Positions 36,817 through 47,444 of a stretch of 64,000 nucleotides of DNA are shown here, piece after piece (the stretch's first letter is position 1; every line of letters starts with the position of its first letter). This stretch comes from Taeniopygia guttata (lineage: Eukaryota; Chordata; Aves; Passeriformes; Estrildidae): NCBI RefSeq assembly GCF_048771995.1, contig NC_133063.1:15728063-15792062 (forward strand), read 5' to 3'. The notes beneath the pieces were generated by a model. That model saw only the letters and a program-made list of their open reading frames with translations. It had not been told where the DNA came from and searched no databases. A program made the translations under genes and the position numbers.

Positions 36817-37709
36817 CTATGTACAGAATTTTCTAAACCAAGATTGCCTGGAAATTAATGGCAACTGGTGGATAATTTGTCTTCATGTATTGTGTATATG
36901 CTTGAGTCTGTATCTGATTGAGCCTTATCTGCTGTTTAAGTTTGCCATATATGACAAGAAATTCAGCAATCTGAACAGGGTTATATGTAGAAATCATACC
37001 TTGTCCTGAAAGAGAATTACAGTAGGAGACACAGAAAAGCTATTCTCACTCCCTCAGCAGTGCTGAGAGAAGGAGAGGAGCTGAAAATAAATTGGGGTAT
37101 AAACCAGACAAAAGACATCCTATCTGGAGGTTGTTACAGGTGTCTCCTCATCTTTCAGCAACCAGGCTGAAATGGACAACTTCATCCTGATGCTTCCTTT
37201 CACGGTTAGGGGTGAGGGGAGACTAAAGGACTGGGTAATCAGTTAGGAGGGGTAACACACTATGCATTGAGTTAAAATCCATTTAAACCTCTACACCTCA
37301 CCTAATTTTTACAGCTTTGCACAGCTCACCTGCTTTTTGCTGCCTCAAGGTGACGCCTAATCACCCTTACTGATTTTCAAGGGATGCATGCACTTCCCTA
37401 GGGTGTTGGCTCCTGAGATAAGTGTCTCAAAAAGTGGGGTGGGATGCCCAATTTCTCCACTGATTGCTGAAGGGGGCTGGATTTCTGCCATCTAGGTGGG
37501 AAGACAAAATGCATCCTTTTGTCTGAATATCTCCCCTATGGCAGACATGTCTGCTTAGCTCTGCAAGTGAAGACTGTCTCTTTTTCTGCCCTAGAACAAC
37601 ATCTAACCCAGCACAAGAGCAAATACAATCGAGGACAAGGCAGCATAGAAGTTGAGAAGAACACTAGAAATGAGCATATAATTGTGCCTGAGTAGGTAAA
37701 ACCAATTAC

Positions 37710-37876
37710 CTTTCTCATTCCTTTCTCGTAGAGGAATTTCCCCAGCTTTTTACAGAGCAGTGAGAGCATCTTACCAACACGGTGCAGAAAAACAATGTTC
37801 AGAGGGATTCCAAAAAGAGCAAAAAACACACAAAAGATCTGTCCCCCAGCAGTTTTAGGATGTAATGTGCCATAGC
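37710..37876 (-). CDS. KCNK16: KCNK16-like exon: filter and TM2
   Basis: The exon completes GYG, then TLHPKTAGGQIFCVFFALFG and IPLNIVFLHRVGKMLSLLCK (TM2), ending LYEKGMRK in phase 0 before donor GTAATT. The acceptor is TTATAG. Confidence 0.75.
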
Positions 37877-39552
37877 CTATAAAAAAAAGATGGGTCAGAG
37901 GAGATAATCCAAAGAACTGCAGCAATTCACAGTCATATTCACCCTTACTCCAATCCAGCCTGCCTTTGACCCTAAAAGGTGGGGCTAGTGTTTCTCAGAC
38001 CAAATGCACGATTTTTTCCTCTGAAAAAGGCAGTAAGCAGATAAAGTGGCTCTGTGTGTTCCCAGCACAGCCTTAGCGGGAACAAAAACACAATCAAGAA
38101 GTAATTGTGAGAAACATGCTCTGTCCTGTGACAAATACATGGAAAGTCAGAAAATAGAAGTCAGAGGATCTGGAAGACATCAGAGCTGGAGTCCCAGGCT
38201 GTCAGGATCACATGCAGCCATCTCCAGCTTCCTGTTGATCTGCCTGTGTGTTAGTGACCTCCCTGGCTACATCCCAGCGAGTTGCTATGTCCAGATACTG
38301 ACTCCAGTCCCAAGGCAGTGCAGTGTGCATTAGAATAGATGGTGCTAATTAGTCCAGACCTTGCTGGTGGCTGATTTATTCATACCAGAGAGACATTTGC
38401 CTTAAGGTCCTACTAAGTAGTGGAACAACCCCAAACACGTCCCTTAGTCTCAAGACTCTTGGACCCCATGAGGTCCATTCCTGAGTGCAAGAATACTGAA
38501 CTTTGTGTATGTCCTTATGCTATCAGTGACCCCGGGAAACTGCATTTCCCATGCACAGCTCATGTCAAGGCATCCATGCCTTGAAAAATGCAATGTTTTC
38601 TTTGGGGGAAAAGACAAAACAACTAAGTGATTTTTGGGCTACTAGATTCCCAAGTGCATGAGCTGTCTTGTGCTCCCTGTTGCAGAAATATTCCAATTTC
38701 AACGATTATTCCACTTTAAATGATGAGGGTCAGAACCCTCCCCTTCCACAGGAGGAGATCTCCCTGCGGGCTCAGGCAGCACTTACACAGCTCCCATGAT
38801 GCTGGGGCACTGCTGGGGCCTTTGGGACATGTGACACTCACAGATCAGATGTGCTTAGGGTCTGGTCTGGGAGGAGTGAGGCCTCAGCACCACTCTGTAA
38901 AAACACAGATTTGACTTCCATTGTGACTGTGAAGCAGGTGCCAACAGTATGGGTTTTCTCCCTAAGTCTGGCAGACCTGCACTTTTTGGGATGTGCATTT
39001 GAAAGAAAGGACAAAGCCTGTAGGGGTAGGCAGGCCCTGTAAAGATCAGAACAGCTTGAAGCAGCAGCGTAAAATTCTGAGGATTTGCCTTTACCCCTTC
39101 CCATTTTTTTTCCTCCTGGCACATTACTAATTGTATATGTGAATTAACAGCTCAAAACAGGTTATGGAAACAGTGCCCAGGCCCCAGCAGGATTCACTTC
39201 TTTCCTTTCAATTTTAATGTTTTACAGCATTCTCAGATTTAAAGCCTGGAATAAACCGGGAAAGTGAAGTTTATCTCCCACCCACAAATATCAGCAGAGT
39301 GAAAATGATAACAGATGATTTGAAAAAAGAACAAGTGGGAAATAATATGAAAGGCCACTGATACTTGACAAGCCAAAATAAAGCATCAAGAGATGTACAG
39401 TGGGAAGGTCTTAGGACTAAGACTAAGCCACCATGACAACAAAGAGCTGGAGTTTTTATCCTGGAAAGTATTATCCATTCGTTTCTTAATAACCAGACAT
39501 AATAAGCATCACTGACACACAGGCACACACAAATGGAAAGCATTAGACCTAC

Positions 39553-39673
39553 CTATTGTGGAGACAACGGTGCCTGCAAAGAAGAAGGAGTTGCTAAAAT
39601 CCCAGTTGCTTTCTTCAAACTGTGACTCGTTTCCAACAGGAGATACTCCATTCTGAATGGCTTCAATCAGGTT
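39553..39673 (-). CDS. KCNK16: KCNK16-like exon: pore loop 1
   Basis: The exon encodes NLIEAIQNGVSPVGNESQFE and ESNWDFSNSFFFAGTVVSTI, with the pore helix and the first two residues of the filter. The acceptor is TCCCAG and the donor GTAGGT. The G of the filter glycine is split across the intron. Confidence 0.75.
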
Positions 39674-40666
39674 CTGGGAGAAAAAGCAAAGTTTGGTATC
39701 ATCCTGATGCTTTTCTCAAGTGCTTGCTGCAAAAATATTACAGGTTTAGCCAACTGCTGCTCCTCTCCTGCGAGTACCACTCGCCTCACTTCAGGGATTG
39801 TCTGACACTATTCACACCTTCACCTCCAAGCCTGGAAAACCATTATCCAGTGGTTTCAAGTGTTCAACTTCTGCGTGCTGACTCTTCTAGTGGGTGTTTG
39901 GAGAGAAATTGTTTCTTTCAGTGTGACCAAGGACCTCGTTTCTTTCACATCAAGTAGATTGGAAAATCGCCATCCTGTGTGTGACCAGGATGTGGCAAAG
40001 CACTGGTTTAAGAGATGGGGGTGGCTGGTTTTTTGATTTGGATTTGCAGTTGAGATGGCAGTGGTGGAGCCAATATTTGTTCACCCACCTGTATGAGCAG
40101 TGGCTCTGATCCCTCCCAGTGAGTTCTGATCCCTCCCCACATCAGTGAGTTGTACCAGGGTACACATGAGATAAACCGAGAACTTAATTTCAAGTCTGTA
40201 TTTTGACTCATGTCACAGAATTAAATTCAGAGAAAGTCCACTGATTTCCAAAGCCTGACATACACATCCTTCTCCAAACTGTATGCATGAATACACATAG
40301 GTAAATTTGCACATTTACACAGATGTTTGCAAAATTGCCTTTGAGAGGAGGTTAGAGGGGAACATCTGTTAGAGATGGTCTCAGCTGAGTTGAGGCTGCC
40401 CTGCTACACAAGGATTGACTAAATATTTCTTCCACACCTCTCCAGTGCTATCATTTACCACTTTAGGAAGTTTCAGACTCTTCCTTGGTTTTAATTTTAA
40501 GTGCTGTTACTTTTTTTAACCCTCTTTTTTTTTTTTTCTTTTTTTAAGTTTAAAGTAAATTTAAAAAGCGAACAATATCCAGTTGTCCCTGTCTTTAGCA
40601 AAGAGAGAACATTGGACTGGACATCTGGAAGCTCTTATTTTTTATTTCTTTCCTTCTTGAAAAGCT

Positions 40667-40673
<7 letters not shown>

Positions 40674-40703
<30 letters not shown>
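40674..40703. repeat. Poly-T run
   Basis: A near-uninterrupted run of about 30 thymines inside the KCNK16-like intron, with a shorter T-rich run at about 40,520. Confidence 0.85.
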
Positions 40704-40706
<3 letters not shown>

Positions 40707-41500
40707 ATCTTTCCTACCCATAAAAAACAAGGTGAAGAGGATGCATGCATGGGTGAAACAGGGGCTGAATTGCTGGTTCTGCTATTAGAAACACCAGTTC
40801 TTCCCCTCATTTCTTTATTCTGTGAAGTGGACCATTAAGAGCTCTGCTAGTTTTCCGTGTGCAAATGCTTCCAGCAAGGCTTTAACTCCTCATTTTCTCC
40901 TGCATTATAGCAGATAGAACTCTAAAATACCCAAGTTGAAGAGACAGCCATATTCGTCTTCATCTTCCTGTGACATGACCAGAAATATTTTCCCCTGGCC
41001 AGGCTACTTGTTCCACTTCTGCAGCATCCTCAAAAACTAAACTCTGATCATGCCACCCTCCTTGTAGTTATTTAGAGCTGTTTGGGTTTTTATTTCCCCC
41101 ATCCAGACATTTCCTTATTGTTCCTTTGTGCTATCTGTGACGCTGTTCCAAGTGGCAGCCACACCTATTCATTTCAGACAGCCTCATTTTTCTTGCCATG
41201 CCACCTATTGTGTAAGAGCACAGCCCCACTAAAAGAATCAACAGGAGGCAAAACCCAAAAAACCCCAAGGATATTGTGAGATGGGGATTTTTAATATCAA
41301 GCATACACAAGGTTTCGTCTGGCTGCATAAGTTGTATTTGCCATCAGAGTGAGCTGCCTGCTCACACCACAGAGGGGTTTGCTGGAAGCCTCCAAGTGAC
41401 CACAATCAGAAGGAAAACAGTAAGAGTTACCTGTGCAGTGAGGACAAGTAGGGAACAACATCTGATGGGGAAACAGGAGGGAGAAAGGACTTCCACTCAC

Positions 41501-41695
41501 CTTCATGAACTGCTCCATCTCCACCACCGTGAGCTGCGTGAAGTTCTGCAGAAAAGCCTCCTTCATCTGCGCAGCTGCCATTTTCTCCTGCTTCTCAGCA
41601 GTCCTCTCCAGGGCCTGGAACACGGCAGCACCCACCAGCAGGTAGACAAAGTAGCCGGCCACCAGCAAAGCTGTCTGCAGCTTACCACTGCGCAT
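41501..41695 (-). CDS. KCNK16: KCNK16-like exon: start, TM1, cap
   Basis: The start ATG is at 41695-41693, shortly after acceptor CCCTGCAG (41712), so a 5'UTR intron precedes it. The peptide MRSGKLQTALLVAGYFVYLL enters TM1, then FQALER. The cap follows with QNFTQLTVVEMEQFMK. The NFT is a likely N-glycosylation site. TALK channels have a Cys two residues after the NxT start (NYTCLD); here it is Gln. Confidence 0.72.
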
Positions 41696-42474
41696 GGCCT
41701 TCAGGGTGACTCTGCAGGGGATGGGGAGCGAGAGGTGGGACTGTAAATCCCTCACACTCCTGGGAAGCCTCCCCGGGCAGGAAGAGCCCTCCCAGCTCTG
41801 CTTTCCAGTGGGATCCCGCACTAGCAGGGACAGTGTGCTGCCAGATGTATTCATTGGGAAGTTGGAAGCGGGGGGGAAAGCACAATAAACCCACACGCCC
41901 CTCCCCACAAAGGAAAAACTTTCCATTCTCTGAGCTGCATGCTGTTTAGGGATTTCCTCTTGTCTGTGAAACTCTCCCTTGCTGAGTTCTCAGGAAAAGT
42001 GGGTCAGGATTTGAGCAGCTGGCAGGTGGCCATCTCCTCCTCAGAAGGCTCTGGGGAAAGGTGAGGATAGTCTGGAAGGGGTCCACAGGGGAGTTTGCTT
42101 GGAAAACCATTGTTTGCCCTCCTGTGTCTCCTGCTGAGTCCAAGAAGAGGACTCCAGAGCAAGCTTCTGATCCCAGGAGCTCCTTCATGCCCTGTGTTCA
42201 GGGGCAGTCTCAGGGAAATGCAGCTGGACTGATCTTTTGGGCTTCACTTGTCTGCTTGCAGCCCAGGGCAAGGCCATGCAGCCCTGCAGGGCCTCAACAG
42301 CCAGGAGCAAAACCTTGGACACACAGGCAAATGGCTGTGGGTTGCATATGTGCCAAATCTGAACAGGTTCTTCTGCCAGCAGATCCTCTGCACTGTATCC
42401 AAGGGAATACATTACACTTGTACTGGGTGCACAGTTAGATGGATAAAAAAGTACCTATGCCATCAGATTCGTGG

Positions 42475-42645
42475 ACTCATAAAATCATAGAATTGTTTAT
42501 GTTGGAAAAGACCTCTAAGATCATCAGACATGGTGTTTATGGACAGAGGTTAGTGGTGGGCAGTGCTGGATTAATGGCTGGACTCAATGACCTTAAGGGT
42601 CTTCTCCAATCTGACTTTGACTCTCTGTTGCCTACAGCAATGTAG
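42475..42645. mobile_element. Two CR1 3' tails, inverted against each other
   Basis: The left part (AAAATCATAGAATTGTTTAT, GGAAAAGACCTCTAAGATCA) is an antisense CR1 tail. The right part (GCTGGACTCAATGACCTTAA, GTCTTCTCCAATCTGA) is a sense CR1 tail. They meet near 42,525. Confidence 0.75.
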
Positions 42646-44434
42646 CCTGTGCTGGTTTCAGAAGGATGATTCTCATGCATTGAGAAGTCATTTATATAAC
42701 TGTCAGAGCTTGTTTACATTAGCTTCAAGAAGAACTTGGGTACCACTGAGAAGAATTTGTAAGAGAGGGAAGCCCTTGAATGAAGATGTGGATTTTGGAG
42801 TGGACAGCAGATAGGTCTGAACTTGGCTGAACCATGGACATTGTAACCACTCATTAATTTTCTTGACTTTATATTTCCCAATATTTCCATTTTCTCTGTG
42901 CACAATTTCATTTTTATTTCAGCAGATGCCCTACTTTAATAATGAGAGCACATTGAAGCAAATCACCCTTTGAAAAAGCATTTAAAACACACCACCTATT
43001 CTGCTCTTCAAGTTTTTGTGGTTTTATTGAGTTTGAAAATACCAAGAAAAGGCAGAGGCTCTGGGATTAGCTTTGCAGAACTGGTGTAAACAAGAAGCGG
43101 CACGTGGCTTCACAACTGCAGACTGTCCTTTCACATACAAATCTGTTTGACCTTAGAGGAAAACAGAAAGACTATGAATGAAGGTAAGCAGCTTCCAAAA
43201 CCCTTACAATGTTTGAAGATCTTCCTTAGGGTTACTGGAAAAGGGTTTGTTGAAACAGGATGTGCCGTGCTTCCTTTAACTTCTTTTGAAGCTACACGTC
43301 AAAGGTGTGCTTCTTACTCAGATTTAAATTATTGCTCCAAAATAAGAACAATCATAGCTCCATCCTTTTGTGTCTCTCAGTCTCCCAGACCCATGAGATA
43401 AGATAAAGCCCTTTACACGTACAAATGCAACATGTGTTCATCATTCTCAACAGACATGGAGATAATACAGGTGGATTATTTCCTCAGTTCATCTGAGGGG
43501 AAAGATAGAAATTATATGAAACTCATGTAAGATCATGAGAATTTCAATATTGATGACAGCTGCAGTGGTTTGTTTGTATGGGTAAGATGCCACGAAACCT
43601 CATCTTTCTTATGCTGTCTCCTCCAGCCTCTATATATATACTAAATTGGGTTTCCCTCTAAACCCCTCTCCAAAGGGGCTATTTGTGCCTGCATCTCCAG
43701 AAACCTTTGATTGCAAGGCAGTTTGGTGGCCTTGTTTTTTCTCTAGCTCTGGAACAGGGAATACACATCAACTTTTCTCAGTCTGTTTCTTCATGCAAAT
43801 AATCTTTAATAACCTGCCTGTGTATCTTTAATAACCACTACTGATTGTTTGAATGTGAGAGGAGTGCCCCATCACACAGCATCTTGTTCATAGTTGGGTT
43901 GACACTTCCACAGGGAACAAGGGAAGTAAAACACTGTTCACTGCTAGGATGTTTGCAGAAAAGTTTGCAGATAAGTCCTTCTTTGAGGAAGAAAGGAAGG
44001 GGGACTTCACTTAGTGGAATGATTTATTTGAAGTAATTCCTTGTAACGGTAAGAGTATTTTCCATTAGCAATGACTGTTCTCCTCTCCTTATTTTGCCCA
44101 GATTAAAAACTGCAAAAAATGTTCTTGGTGGAGGTTGCTAGAGCTGTACTGCTTGTTATAGCTGTTGAGTGCCAGGGGCTCGAGACGAAGCACCATTATT
44201 GACTCAGTTTCCCCACAGGGGTCTGGGTACTGGGTTAGCTTGACACCGTTCACCCCAGCCATAAAAGCCAAGCACTTCCCAAGTGCTGGGAGATGTTGTA
44301 GGTACACCACCCTCATCCAAAGCCTGATCCTGGCATCTCACACCTGCTTCATACCCACACTGATAACCTGTCTAGGTAGCTGGGAAGGTAAATGGGAACG
44401 CTGTACCTGGTGAACCAGCCACCATTACCTTTGT
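42646..44434. other. Spacer before the ITPRIPL array
   Basis: No recognised gene. A TA-repeat of about 10 bases occurs at 43,630. The stretch ends where the amplified unit begins, at ACTCAATGATCCTCAAGGGC. Confidence 0.4.
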
Positions 44435-44659
44435 ACTCAATGATCCTCAAGGGCACCTTCCAACAGGGATATCTATGAGATTGTGAGTGGAAGGCAGATG
44501 AAAATAAATCCAAAAGAGAGAACAATGGGAGTTATTTGAAGAAGCTTCTCTCAAAAGCAGCCTTAAGCAGTGCACCAGGGCCTTTCTGAGTTCCTGAGGG
44601 AGGAGTTGGCTGAGGGGACAAAGGGTGGGGTTGGCTGGTCTGTGATGCGCTCTGGCACC

Positions 44660-44705
44660 TGTGACATCACAGGGGACGTGTCACAGAGGGGGAAGCAATA
44701 AAAGG
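44660..44705 (+). promoter_or_regulatory. ITPRIPL1-like copy 1 promoter (CRE-like repeat, TATA-like)
   Basis: TGTGACA (44660) and its reverse complement TGTCACA (44679) form an inverted repeat around CATCACAGGGGACG. The first half contains TGACATCA, one base from a CRE. A TATA-like CAATAAAAGG follows at 44696. The same sites occur at copies 2 and 4. An active start near 44,725-44,735 is inferred. Confidence 0.5.
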
Positions 44706-45056
44706 CCCCAGCATGTTAACGCTGGCCCTCTATTGCTTGGGCAAGCGGAGAGTACACACACGGCGGGGAGGCTGGGCTGGGGACAAGGGCTGGGGCAGAA
44801 ACGCTGCAACCGGGGCTGCTTCTCCCCCTGCAGGCAGGGACAGCCCCTCATGGGAGAGCCTTGGGCAGGCCACAGGGCTGCTGCTGCTGCTGCTGCAGCT
44901 CCAGGGGCACTGGGATAGCCCTTGCTGCCTGCCAGCTGTCTGGGGCCCTGTCCTTCCTGCGCCCAGAACCCTGAGCATCCTGTCCTCCCTGCAGCAAGCA
45001 GTAGTTCCCGCCCTCCCTTCCCCACTCAAGGCCTTCTCTCCCTCCTCCTGCAGACC

Positions 45057-46616
45057 ATGGATCCAGTCGTGTTCCTGTTTGCGCTCTTGCAAGGTCTCAT
45101 CCAGTACCCGCTGCCCGTGGGTGATGGTTTGGATGAGGAAACACATTGGCGCATGGAAGCGCGTGCAAAGTACTTGGAATGGGAGAGGCTTCGGCTGGAG
45201 CAGCAGGTGGAGCAGCTCTCCCAGAAGAAGATGCCACACTTGCAGCTCTTAGCTGTTGCTGTGCTCCTGGCCCTGGTCTTGGTGCTGTGGATTATTGGGT
45301 GGAAAAGCAGCCTGAGGAGAGAGGAGAATGAAGAAGAAAACCATGGTGCAAATGAAGAGGAAGTTGGCAATGTTGCTGGAAATGAAGATGACAATGATGG
45401 AAATGATGTTGTCAATGGGGCTGCACTTGCAGAAAACAACAATGACAATGATGTTGCAAATGTAGTCCAAGAAGAAGAAGACAATGTTGACGATCGTGTT
45501 GGACAAGATATAATGGAGCGCATAGAGGGGCCTGTAGAGGACCTGCAGAGAGTCTGTGAGTGGATAACTGACCTGATGGACGATTATACAATTTACTTTG
45601 GGCATGTCTTGTTTGACAGTTTCTACCCAGTCCTGCACCGACCCATTGGGGTGGGCAGTGCCTTTGAAGGTTGGAGTCCCTGGGAGCAGGATGTCGTGTA
45701 CCGTGTGCTCATACCCATGACTCCTCCCCGAGGCCACAGCTTCCACCTGGAGCTGGACGGTGAGGGGCAGAGGCACGTGAGGAACTTCCGTGTCCGCGTG
45801 CAGCTGGAGTGCACCTGCACGAGGCAGCAGCAGGGTGAGAACATGCTGTGCTTCCTGCACAACCCCGAGGAGGAGCTGAGGAGCAATCAGGATCCCAGCC
45901 TCCTAGACACCCTGTGCACCGACTCCTACCTGGACGTGCAGAAAACTGCCCGCTGGTTCCAGCAACTGGTGAAAGCAATCATGCCACCTTTGCCTCAGTT
46001 ACAAAACCGGAATTTAATCCCGCTGCCCTCCACACACTCCTGCCAATTCAAGGCGATCAGTGGCGGAGAAAGCTTCAGGATTGAGATCCTGTTCGGGGTG
46101 CGGAGAGGTGGCTCTGACATATTCGTGAGCAGCCAGCCTAGGGAAACACGCACCCCAAGCACTCTATGGCCTGAGACTTATGCTGTGGCAGAGGTGAAGT
46201 TCTTCATGCACATTGCCAGGAAGGCCCCCCCCGACAGTTTGCACCTGAGATGTCTGCAGCTTTTCTGCCGCCTTCTGCTGGGCACAGGCTTTTCCACCTA
46301 CACCCTGAAGACCATCGTCATGCATCTCCTGAACGGTCTCCCCGTGTCACAATGGCGCAGGAAGTATTTCTTGCAGCGCATGCGAGATATCAGTGTGAAC
46401 CTGCGCTGCTCTCTGGAGGAGAAATGCCTTAACCACTTTATCATAGGCAACAAGAGATTGCCTCAGGAGATTAGCTTGCCCCTGGACATTGCAGCAGCTG
46501 AGCCACCCAATCTCTTCCATCAGCTGGCACGGTGTCCAGCTGCCCACTCTCAGGCGATGAGCGAGTACCAGGATATTCGGCGTCAGCTCGCAAGTGTGCT
46601 GCTCATTGGCTGCTGA
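45057..46616 (+). CDS. ITPRIPL1-like protein, copy 1 (519 aa)
   Basis: This is an inositol-trisphosphate-receptor-interacting-protein-like 1 family member, with a Mab-21/MB21D fold on a single-pass membrane protein. Residues 3-18 are a hydrophobic N-terminus (likely signal peptide). Residues 26-58 are a charged coiled-coil-like stretch, and 62-82 a membrane segment (LQLLAVAVLLALVLVL). Residues 87-150 are an Asn/Glu/Asp-rich linker. The Mab-21 region covers about 155-519, with GSAFEGWSPWEQD at 200-212 and a C-terminal GTGFSTYTLKTIVMHLL at 409-425. The start was chosen at ACCATGG directly after a CTGCAG acceptor. An in-frame ATG at 44922 would add 45 residues unlike the family. The catalytic acidic pattern of MB21D enzymes is incomplete, so enzyme activity is doubtful. 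The 5'UTR intron donor is GA instead of GT (44748-44749). The frame is intact, and 3 of about 8 coding differences from copy 2 are silent. Confidence 0.85.
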   Translation: MDPVVFLFALLQGLIQYPLPVGDGLDEETHWRMEARAKYLEWERLRLEQQVEQLSQKKMPHLQLLAVAVLLALVLVLWIIGWKSSLRREENEEENHGANEEEVGNVAGNEDDNDGNDVVNGAALAENNNDNDVANVVQEEEDNVDDRVGQDIMERIEGPVEDLQRVCEWITDLMDDYTIYFGHVLFDSFYPVLHRPIGVGSAFEGWSPWEQDVVYRVLIPMTPPRGHSFHLELDGEGQRHVRNFRVRVQLECTCTRQQQGENMLCFLHNPEEELRSNQDPSLLDTLCTDSYLDVQKTARWFQQLVKAIMPPLPQLQNRNLIPLPSTHSCQFKAISGGESFRIEILFGVRRGGSDIFVSSQPRETRTPSTLWPETYAVAEVKFFMHIARKAPPDSLHLRCLQLFCRLLLGTGFSTYTLKTIVMHLLNGLPVSQWRRKYFLQRMRDISVNLRCSLEEKCLNHFIIGNKRLPQEISLPLDIAAAEPPNLFHQLARCPAAHSQAMSEYQDIRRQLASVLLIGC

Positions 46617-46963
46617 AAGAGGTGATCATGCGTACAGCTGTGCTTGTGGGCTTCACAGGCAGTAGCAGAAAACCACCTCACATCCCCGAGGAAAAGAGAG
46701 AAGAAGGAATGTGGGATACAGAAAGAGAAGATATAAAGCTTCTGCGCAGCAGCACTCTGCCATCAGCAGCAGCAACAGTGTTGTTATGAACAAAAAAAGC
46801 AAATTTAAACTTTTGGGCAATGTTGTTAACAATGTCTGTATAAAAAGGGTTGTTGTTGATACAAGTAACAAGTTATAATTGGATAAGTAGTTAACAGGCT
46901 GTGGTGCAGGCTTGGATGTTGTGGCTACAAAGTAAGGTGATTAGTTGTATTAGAGATCAATAC

Positions 46964-47444
46964 TGTTGTATACACCTGAAAGGGGACTGGAACCAGGGAG
47001 GAAATGCCAATCTTTGTGGAGGGGGGGCAGAGAAGCTTCTAGAAGTATAACATCGTAGAGCACAGCCACAGCTTGGATTAAGACTGGAGGAGAGACCAGC
47101 CAATAGGAAGCAAGAATCTCAAAATGATTGCACCAGCTTATGGGCCAATCAGCAACAGAAAAAGAAACCGATCACAGCACGGATCCTGAGCGCCCCAGTA
47201 AGGGAAGAAGAGAGAGACTTTAAAAGGCCTGGGGTGTGTGACACCCAGGTCTTTGCTTGGAGCTGGTATCCTTAGAAATGCCCCTAGGTGTACAATTACT
47301 AAATTGTTGAAACAGTCTCCAGACTAGCTGGAGGCTTTGGCTTCCAGTTGTTCTGTCTGTAATAAACAGGCTTACTTGTTTGTAATTAACTGGCCTGCTT
47401 TTTTTTGTTACTTTGAAGTTTTCGTTGTAAGCCTGTCCATAACA
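46964..47444 (+). mobile_element. LTR-like element in spacer, first copy
   Basis: The element starts TGTTGTATACACC and ends CCATAACA. It contains two CCAAT boxes (CCAATAGG near 47,100; CCAATCAG near 47,145), a TTTAAAAGG TATA-like box at 47,219 and AATAAACAGG near 47,361. The layout is that of a solo LTR. The family was not recognised with certainty, and no target-site duplication was seen. Confidence 0.45.

Larger units (their letters stand above)
37710..41711 (-). pseudogene. KCNK16: KCNK16-like two-pore K+ channel, first half only
   Basis: Three exons with correct GT-AG sites and phases encode transmembrane segment 1, the extracellular cap, pore loop 1 with filter TIGYG and transmembrane segment 2. 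The wording NWDFSNSFFFAGTVVSTIGYG-like and GIPLNIVFLHRVG is closest to TALK-1 (KCNK16), less to KCNK17 and KCNK5. These channels are plasma-membrane background K+ channels. A working subunit needs a second pore loop (GFGDY-type); no exon for it was found between 33 and 37.7 kb. The copy is therefore partial here: either truncated, or its last exons diverged or lie elsewhere. The three exons are free of stops. Confidence 0.6.

Noticed and set aside
44922-45056. In-frame N-terminal extension of ITPRIPL1-like copy 1 (ATG at 44922; same in copy 2 at 51654)
   Set aside because: The extension lies in the 5'UTR intron of copies 2 and 4, ends at a clear CTGCAG acceptor and resembles no family member. 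ACCATGG at 45057 is a better start. It is kept only as a possibility for unspliced copy 1 transcripts.
45249-45860. 203-codon antisense open frame (and its copy at 51981-52592)
   Set aside because: It is a by-product of the GAA/GAT/AAT codon words in the acidic linker and the GC-rich Mab-21 region. It has no homology or promoter.
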